The notes beneath the pieces were generated by a model. That model was not told where the DNA came from and did no database searches. It saw nothing but the letters and a program-made list of their open reading frames with translations. 64,000 nucleotides of DNA, taken from assembly GCA_026419785.1 (NCBI GenBank), contig JAODTK010005845.1, forward strand, positions 167,879 to 231,878, read 5' to 3'. Position 1 is the first letter of the stretch. Every line of letters begins with the position of its first letter. Position numbers and translations under genes: made by a program. Below, in pieces: positions 57,965 to 64,000 of the stretch. This stretch comes from Sclerodactyla briareus. Lineage: Eukaryota; Echinodermata; Holothuroidea; Dendrochirotida; Sclerodactylidae.

Positions 57965-58542
57965 TATGTCCTCTCCAGACCAGAATAATCATTATGTTCT
58001 TGTGAACTATGATGATGAATAAATTCTCAATTTATGTAATGAACTGACGCTTTACTCAAAAGTAAAATAATGCAGAGTAATGCTGAATACTTCAATAAAC
58101 CCATACTTTTGCTTGGTGGACATGGTCGAGTTCTTATTGCCCCTCTTTGCCACTGTTTGTCATCTAGTGACACATGGTATTTGATATGCTGACACAGTAG
58201 ATTTTAATTATTGCTTTTATTGTAAATAACAGGAGCATATGATGGTAGATTATGGTTTATAAGCAAGACTACCATTCTCATGGGTCTCTAGTTCCAATTT
58301 TCAGTTCAGCCACTTCAGCAGAATAGATACATTGTTCTGGAGAGGACATTTGTTAAACAATGCATATAACAATTGGTTTCAGACTACTGTATTCTAATAG
58401 GATCCAAGTCTGTGGTAATCCCGAGTACAGTAGAGGCATACTGGTGTTTCCCAGTTCCCCAGAAATGTATATAACTCACCCCCTCTTGTTTTCTCCTCAT
58501 TGCCAACTAATGACAGTTCTGGAGAGGACACATTTTTAACAC
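57965..58542. repeat. Subterminal motif group of copy B, right side
   Basis: One inverted copy at about 57965-57980 and two direct copies at about 58334 and 58516. Confidence 0.8.
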
Positions 58543-59131
58543 GGAATCGAGTTATAGAAACCATGTTTTACAATCAATGTGGCAAAACCATACAAACTAA
58601 CCTGATGTTTCATTTTCTTATTTGGATGAATAGAAGATAAATATCACAGTTGCCACTATGAAATTCTTCTTTGAATTGTCAGAAGTATTGAATTGCCCAG
58701 GATGGGTGGTAAATAATTTTAAAACAGAAACACCACAAATCGATTTTCACAAGAATGTTCATAACTTGACCATTTGTGCTGTCCAAGTCGTCCACCATTT
58801 TCCCCCAATCGTCGCACATTGCATGGTTTGACAATACTCTCATGCGCGTTTGACAACAGCCACAACAAAAACTGAACCCATGTCGACTCGAACCTGTCAA
58901 TTCATAATCCCGTTTTATACATTTCCCTTGAAAAGTGAATGAGACTCTATTTCTAAAATATAGGAAAAAAGCATAGTTTTCAACCAAATTCCCATGAAAA
59001 GTACCTCAGATGCTGTAAACAAATGTTTTGTCAGGTTGCTACACATATGGATTTACCAGATCCAGTTCAACCAATACTGCTCAACTTCCCATATAGCCAA
59101 CTCAGACCTATGAAGATGCACATTTCCGGGA

Positions 59132-59155
59132 TATGCCGTTTATCATGAATAACCC
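59132..59155 (-). repeat. Right TIR of copy B
   Basis: Reads ATGCCGTTTATCATGAATAA then CCC on the plus strand, the inverse of the left end. Confidence 0.92.
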
Positions 59156-59159
59156 AGAA
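59156..59159 (+). repeat. Target-site duplication of copy B, right (AGAA)
   Basis: The second copy of the 4-bp duplication, directly after ATAACCC. Confidence 0.88.
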
Positions 59160-60236
59160 GAGGGCGCAACTCACCAAGACCATAGTTTCTGGAGAAGTAG
59201 TTTCAGTCATTGACTATGGCATTAGCTCCTTTGCCCGTTGCTGTGCTCTTCTCAGCCGAAGTTAACTTGCTCTGCAAACCCTCACAAGCCACTCAAAACA
59301 GGCCACACTTTCGAGGACACTTCAAACAGATTGGCCCAGGTTGAAGGGGGTTGATGGATAGTGTCACCTGCGGGGCAAAATCAAAACTGTAGTGGCACTT
59401 GCCACCAAAACTGCAGGGAGCATGAGGGCCAAGCTCACTGTCATCAGGTAGCTGACTCTTGACCTCACAGACACTAGTGTAGTGGGATCGCTCCATTGTT
59501 GCACGTCGAAGGTGTTCCTCATACTCCCGTAAGGCTGCACTCTTCTCTGTGTCAGGTAGATTTGCAGCACGAGACAGCCTGGTGACACCTTACAGCCCGC
59601 AGTACCAACAGAGATCAGTAGCTGGGCGCATGGTAGCTACAAAAGCAACTAACTCCTGCCATAACCTGCGGAAAGTTCTCAATGACACTTTCTGAGAGCC
59701 AGCAGCTTCCACAGCAACGCAGTATGCAGCATAGACTTTCTTCTTGCTACAGTGACCGGGCAGAGTGATTGCGTTGCACTCTGCATAGTTGAGGTTGAAG
59801 TCCACCACAGCTTTGGTGTTGCTAAACTTCAGGGCATTGTGGGGCCTCTTCTTTGCGTTTCTGTGTGTTCGGGCTTCGATTCCAACCGCTCTGTAATGCG
59901 CGACCAAAGCATTCAGTTTGTCCTGGCCTATTCCGTGAAGCAGCTTGAACACGTCACGGCAAATCCTGAACCCGTGAAATAAGAATTGCGTTCAGTCTGC
60001 TGTCCCTTGCGTGATTTGGTAGTCATGCTGAACAGGTGCATTCCGCATGATAGTTTGGGACAAATACAGATTGTTCAGTTCTTCTCTTGACATTGCAAGA
60101 GTGTTCAGTCTCTCGTCTTCGAGCCATCCGCGTTCAAAACGTGTGTGGCATGGCTTACCATCGTTCAACTTGCATTGACATATGATCTGTTTGTCAGAAG
60201 GTGGTGCAGGTCCTCCTTGATCCTGGAATGGATAGC
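59156..60236 (-). pseudogene. First half of the HADNCSGQNKN-family gene, split by transposon copy B
   Basis: A strong acceptor (T-rich tract then CACAG) places the exon start at 60236, so an upstream exon existed. The minus strand reads QIICQCKLNDGKPCHTRFER, NTLAMSREELNNLYLSQTIM, and FRICRDVFKLLHGIGQDKLN with one in-frame stop just before. NALVAHYRAVGIEARTHRNA, AVVDFNLNYAECNAITLPGH, FRRLWQELVAFV and RPATDLCWYCGL follow. After one frame change come YEEHLRRATMERSHYTSVCE, CHYSFDFAPQVTLSINPLQP, LKCPRKCGLF (stop), then TGKGANAIVND and NYGLGELRPL at the insertion point. The Cys pairs (CWYC, KCPRKC) suggest metal binding. The second half resumes at 51854. Confidence 0.75.
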
Positions 60237-62256
60237 CTGTGAAAAAAAATAAAAAAATCTTAGTTCTACAGGGTCCATCTCAAGCGGGGTTAGTTAGTAT
60301 GGTGTACGCTTATAAGAAATAAAAAAAATATAATTACTGGCTTGTTACTTGCACAAGGTCAAGTACTTTTTCTAATCATATGAATAGGCACTCAAAAAGG
60401 GCTTAACTCAAGGACCCCCCAATCAACACCTAGATCACAGATGACAAACTATAGCAGGACTGTGGCACCATCTTGGGGGCACGATGACATAAGGGCCTGC
60501 TAATAAAATAACCGGTTGGTTGGGGAAAACATGATTGCTAAAATTCAGAGAGAGAAAAATTGAACAAAGACCAATTCCTATATTATTAAATACAGTGTGT
60601 CATTCGGGAACGGGAAACTGAATTTGGCCTAAAATAAAAATGAAGTAATGTAGCGATTTCAGAAAAATTGAACAAATGAATCCACAACACCCCGTGGCGT
60701 TGGCTCCTGTGGAATTAACCCCTAGCTGCAAAGTGTGAGACAGGTCCCTCCACTCACATATCCAGTTTCATGTGTGGCGAAAAATATTTTGTTCATAGAA
60801 ATTGGGCTGGAACTCTAGTCCATTGGGAATCTACCGGCATTAAGCCCAGCCCCAAGCCCACAAAAATCTACCCGTGGTGGGTTTCGAAAACATAAGGATG
60901 AAGAAGTTAAATGAAATTGCTTCAAATTCTTACCATCAAGATGTGATGAGCTAACAATGTCATCGATGCACAATGTCATCAATATTGTGAGATTTTAAGG
61001 AGAAAATCATGAAAATGTTAACTAGCCACTAGGATCAAAAACCAAACACAGTCCTGTGTTACAGTCATACAAATTGGGGACTCAGAAACTTTTGACATGT
61101 TTGACGAGGTGGCAAGGAGCTTGAAGGATCTATTTTGCGATCGCAAAATAAATCCTGCAGTCGGTTTGGGGCATGGTTTTTCATGGTTATTAGGGGCCGT
61201 TGTTGTAATTGATCAAAATGATCCCAGAGAGCTCCATATCACAATCTGTCATTGAAGAAATGCTGAATTTGGCAAAAGGTTATGACCAGTAGCACTACTT
61301 GGGATACTTATAATAGAGAAATTTGTTTTACTTTTTTAGATAAAAATTCTAAAATAAAAGAGAAACGATGAACATCCTCAAATGATGAAGGCAGAAGGCG
61401 ACTGATATGATATAATACATTTTTTTGGTCTTTTATGATGGTACTATGGAATGTGATGTGCTGAAGTTCGATTCGATGCTGAAGCCTTCGGATTGGTCTT
61501 GTATGGCAGTTTTAATGTTTTTCTTTCAGACGGATGTACTGTCCGAACTGTCAATGATCAGTAGGCACACTGCAACATGGTTAGCGTTTCTTGGGGTCTC
61601 TGCGTGGGTAGACATCTTTTTGATTCGGTTCGACCCCCAAAGTGAGATACTTGTGCACAAAAAAGCGTTCCAAAAGGAGGGGGAAATGTGACCATTTTTA
61701 CATGTAATACGAGTGCTCTCTTGATTTATGCGATTACTGGACTTATATGGCTGAAGAGGACATGATTGACTTCCACAAATTCATCCGGTTTAATCTGGGA
61801 AGTGTGTGTTTTCACTTCAGTTGATTTGTTTAATATCATTCAATAAAGACTTGTTGTAGGTCATTGTGGTATTTGTGGCTACTAATGGGGTAATCTAAAC
61901 AAACCCATCTCGTGTCATGGTTGGCAAATAATATTCCATGAAGTAGCATGACGTCATGTGTTTAACGACACATCAACATAAACATGTTATATAGTGTCAC
62001 CTGAGGAATAAATCAAAATGACCGAAAATTGTTCCATATAGCTTTCTAAAGTACGTCATCTCATGGGAAGTTTTGTTGCAAGTTCATCCAGTTAGTGTTC
62101 TAATCAGTTTCTGTGAGAGAGATATCTGTGATTATGCTACTGTATTCTTCACTTTCAGATGGCAGTCGAAGGGCGACATCATCAGTATGTCTTCCGCTGT
62201 CATTTGGATGTTGGTCAATTCTTTTTCCTTTGATGCTTAGTGTCCTGCCACATTCT
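60237..62256. other. No recognisable gene; intron or upstream flank of the split gene
   Basis: AT-rich. Any first exon of the HADNCSGQNKN-family gene should lie here on the minus strand, but I could not identify it. The plus ORF 61425-61691 shows no motif. Confidence 0.5.
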
Positions 62257-62257
62257 G

Positions 62258-62406
62258 TCACTGCCTGGATGTTGCTTGTGCTGTGTATAAGAGCATGGCA
62301 GCCGTGTCCACCGGCTTTCTGCAGTGTAGACACAACATATTGCGCGATGATGAAATGGAATATAGCGTAGCGTCGTATGACATGCAGTGCGGACAGGCAT
62401 TAAATG
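62258..62406 (-). CDS. Candidate exon with a CxxC...CxxC pair
   Basis: A good acceptor (TTTTCCTGTTTACAG) ends at 62407. The minus strand then reads FNACPHCMSYDATLYSISSS, RNMLCLHCRKPVDTAAMLLY and TAQATSRQ before a stop at about 62258. CPHC and CLHC would form a small zinc-binding knuckle. The sequence beyond stays open in another frame (TECGRTLSIKGKRIDQHPND and LPSESEEYSSIITDISLTET to 62100), so one indel may hide a longer exon. I do not recognise the family. Confidence 0.35.
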
Positions 62407-63364
62407 CTGTAAACAGGAAAACCTGATAGCATTTAAAATATGTTGATATATATTGTAAACAATTGTGAGAATGTTTTTGCTCATGCAGTAACCTATCCAT
62501 ATACTACAGTGTCGATCGTTACAGTTTTGCAGAATAAACATGAGTACAATTTAAATCACACACGGAATGTTGATATCATACTAATATTTTCATTCTGATC
62601 AATTGCCACATACGTTTGCCGAACTACATAGTGTGGTTTAACCGAAATTGCCCAAAGGGGGCTGTGATATCGCGGCTTGCAGGAGGACTGCTCATGCCCG
62701 AAAATGGCGAAATGGTGCAAATCCCTATTATTTTTTCCCACCACTACCCAAACAAACTGGGACTTTTTAGTGGACAGAAACATCTTTGTCATAGATGGAT
62801 TCTAATAACAATTAAACGTGGTCAAAATGCGAACTATTGCAGGCATACATGTAATGGGAGTTGGTTAAGTAGACAATGACAGCTCAGTAGTGAACGGACA
62901 TTTGATACTGCGTGCGATACTGGCTGAGATATTTTAGCAGACAGGTTCTTGGAAAAATTATTGTGGTGCGTGCAATGGAATCATGTGGAAATGTATGTCC
63001 ATGGTGAAGAGAGTTTCCTCCAATCAATTTCAGCCAAATTTCTGAATAATCTATTCATGAGAATATTTGGTAACTCCAGACAAACAGTCTCATACTGCAG
63101 CTGGTTACCTAGCTCACTACTTCTGGCAAATACAGTAACATGTTTCAGTCAACCATTACATGATGAGGTATGTTCATTAGATTTCATATCCCAAAAATGT
63201 TGTATTGCTGAAGGTCTTTGTAAGCTTTGATACCAGCCATATAGTGATGTACTCCTCTAGTTTGAGCTGGAAGCATGGCATCAGAATGTCTTTTATCTGC
63301 ACCCGTAGTAGAAATGCCCCGGTAGGGAGTTGTGATTTCTCAAAGCTGGCAAGTATGAAGTTAC

Positions 63365-63603
63365 CTCGTCTTCATCTTTGATTTCCCATATGGGTGCACC
63401 GTGGTCGATAACTGTGTGCATGCAAGAGACCATACGTCACCACACTCGGTCGCCGTCTCCTTCACATACACCTCTGGTGCTGTATACATGGGCGTCCCAG
63501 CAGGGTTAAATGGCACCATTCCTCCCTTGAGATGGACACTGCCGACTTTAGGACCGCCAACCCAGAGCCCATTAGTCACAGGGTCTTTGGCTTCTCTTCC
63601 CAT
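63365..63603 (-). CDS. Candidate protein kinase exon (activation segment)
   Basis: The minus strand reads KVGSVHLKGGMVPFNPAGTP, MYTAPEVYVKETATECGDVW and SLAC. GTPxYxAPEVY and DVWSLxC are subdomains VIII and IX of eukaryotic protein kinases (about 63500-63415). After SLAC a one-base shift gives MHTVIDHGAPIWEIKDEDE, ending at GAG followed by GTAACT, an acceptable splice donor (63364). The D of DFG is not visible (KVGSV is at the expected place), so this may be a pseudokinase, a decayed copy or read error. Upstream boundary uncertain. Subfamily not recognisable. Confidence 0.55.
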
Positions 63604-64000
63604 GCAACATGGCAGTTATTTCAGAAGATAGACAGGATGACATGGATCCGGAGTGCAACTCTCTGCACAATGTCATTCTTTTCGATTTTGGTGGTACTGA
63701 TCCTGAGCAGAGCGCCTCATTCAAGTTCAGACGAATTCCTTCTCCTTCATCAGAAGCTTCGTACTTTCAAGGAAACGGTAACATTTAGGAGCCTCGTGGA
63801 GATCGAATACTGCTGAGAGGAAGGTATTGAACGACTTGATTGGTTTGCTTTGATGTAGGCCAATAGCGCGTTCATTCTCTTCTGCGGACTGGAATGTAGC
63901 ATTTCAGGGGGATGAGTACAAATCTGTCAGTAGCCCTTCACCCTGGTCCATCGTTACAAAAGTTCCACTAGTGGCTTGATTTGTGGGCTTTCAAGAGTGC
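63604..64000. other. Upstream of the kinase exon, nothing firm
   Basis: An open minus-strand stretch (SDEGEGIRLNLNEALCSGSV and KSKRMTLCRELHSGSMSSCL, about 63760-63620) might continue the kinase gene. It has no kinase motif I can name, and the window ends before this can be settled. Confidence 0.3.

Larger units (their letters stand above)
51855..59155 (-). mobile_element. Long-TIR DNA transposon, copy B (7301 bp)
   Basis: TIRs GGGTTATTTCATGATAAACG (left) and GGGTTATTCATGATAAACGG (right, inverted) are bounded by AGAA on both sides. The interior is collinear with copy A minus its two satellite blocks, so copy B shows the basic element. It has phased subterminal motifs on the left, a minus-strand transposase at about 53460-56800, a non-coding right part, then a shorter motif group. 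Its clean junctions give the best definition of the family. Confidence 0.92.

Overview
This window reads as nuclear DNA of an animal, most likely a marine invertebrate. There are no operons or ribosome-binding sites. There are intron-like polypyrimidine/AG acceptors, long satellite arrays, and a dense mix of eukaryotic transposons: Helentron, non-LTR LINE, piggyBac, hAT, a zinc-finger tyrosine-recombinase element and a long-TIR DNA element. I cannot fix the phylum from sequence alone. Nearly every recognisable protein is cut by single-base frameshifts while its motifs survive. That fits old transposon decay, an imperfectly polished long-read assembly, or both, so protein calls are given as broken genes.

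Layout. 1-2930: a GC- and CpG-rich block with ~70-bp and ~200-bp tandem repeats, possibly a ribosomal spacer or a GC-rich element. 2930-6430: no recognisable gene. 6430-9980: a decayed Helentron (Rep/helicase linker, PIF1-type helicase, then an AP-endonuclease-like domain, all minus strand), split by a 527-bp MITE-like insertion. 11.2-11.7 kb: ~105-bp satellite. 13.9-15.3 kb: four ~378-bp tandem units, each carrying the same ~40-residue coding segment. 15.7-16.8 kb: ~345-bp tandem repeat, the last unit broken by a LINE (16.8-19.2 kb). 21.1-21.5 kb: a RecQ-like helicase N-terminus.

22067-33152 and 51855-59155 are two copies (A, 11.1 kb; B, 7.3 kb) of one DNA transposon. It starts GGGTTATTCATGATAAACGG, carries a minus-strand transposase and has regularly spaced subterminal motifs. 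Copy A is longer because two satellite arrays sit inside it. Copy B lies inside another minus-strand gene (60236-51034). Removing copy B together with one 4-bp target-site copy joins that gene in frame, the strongest structural result here.

34.45-35.13 kb: 51-bp minisatellite. 37.8-39.4 kb: local duplications and AGGTCA/TGACCT-rich repeats. 39.7-41.9 kb: C2H2 zinc-finger plus tyrosine-recombinase (Crypton-like) element. 42.7-43.55 kb: piggyBac fragment. 44.9-48.0 kb: nearly full-length ZNF862-like hAT. 49.8-50.2 kb: three X-box-like palindromes about 190 bp apart. 62.26-62.41 and 63.36-63.60 kb: two candidate host exons, a CxxC protein and a protein kinase.

Overall this is a transposon-rich stretch with repeated nesting (MITE in Helentron, LINE in satellite, satellites in copy A, copy B in a transposon-like gene). 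No gene network can be read from it; the only host-gene candidates are at the right edge.
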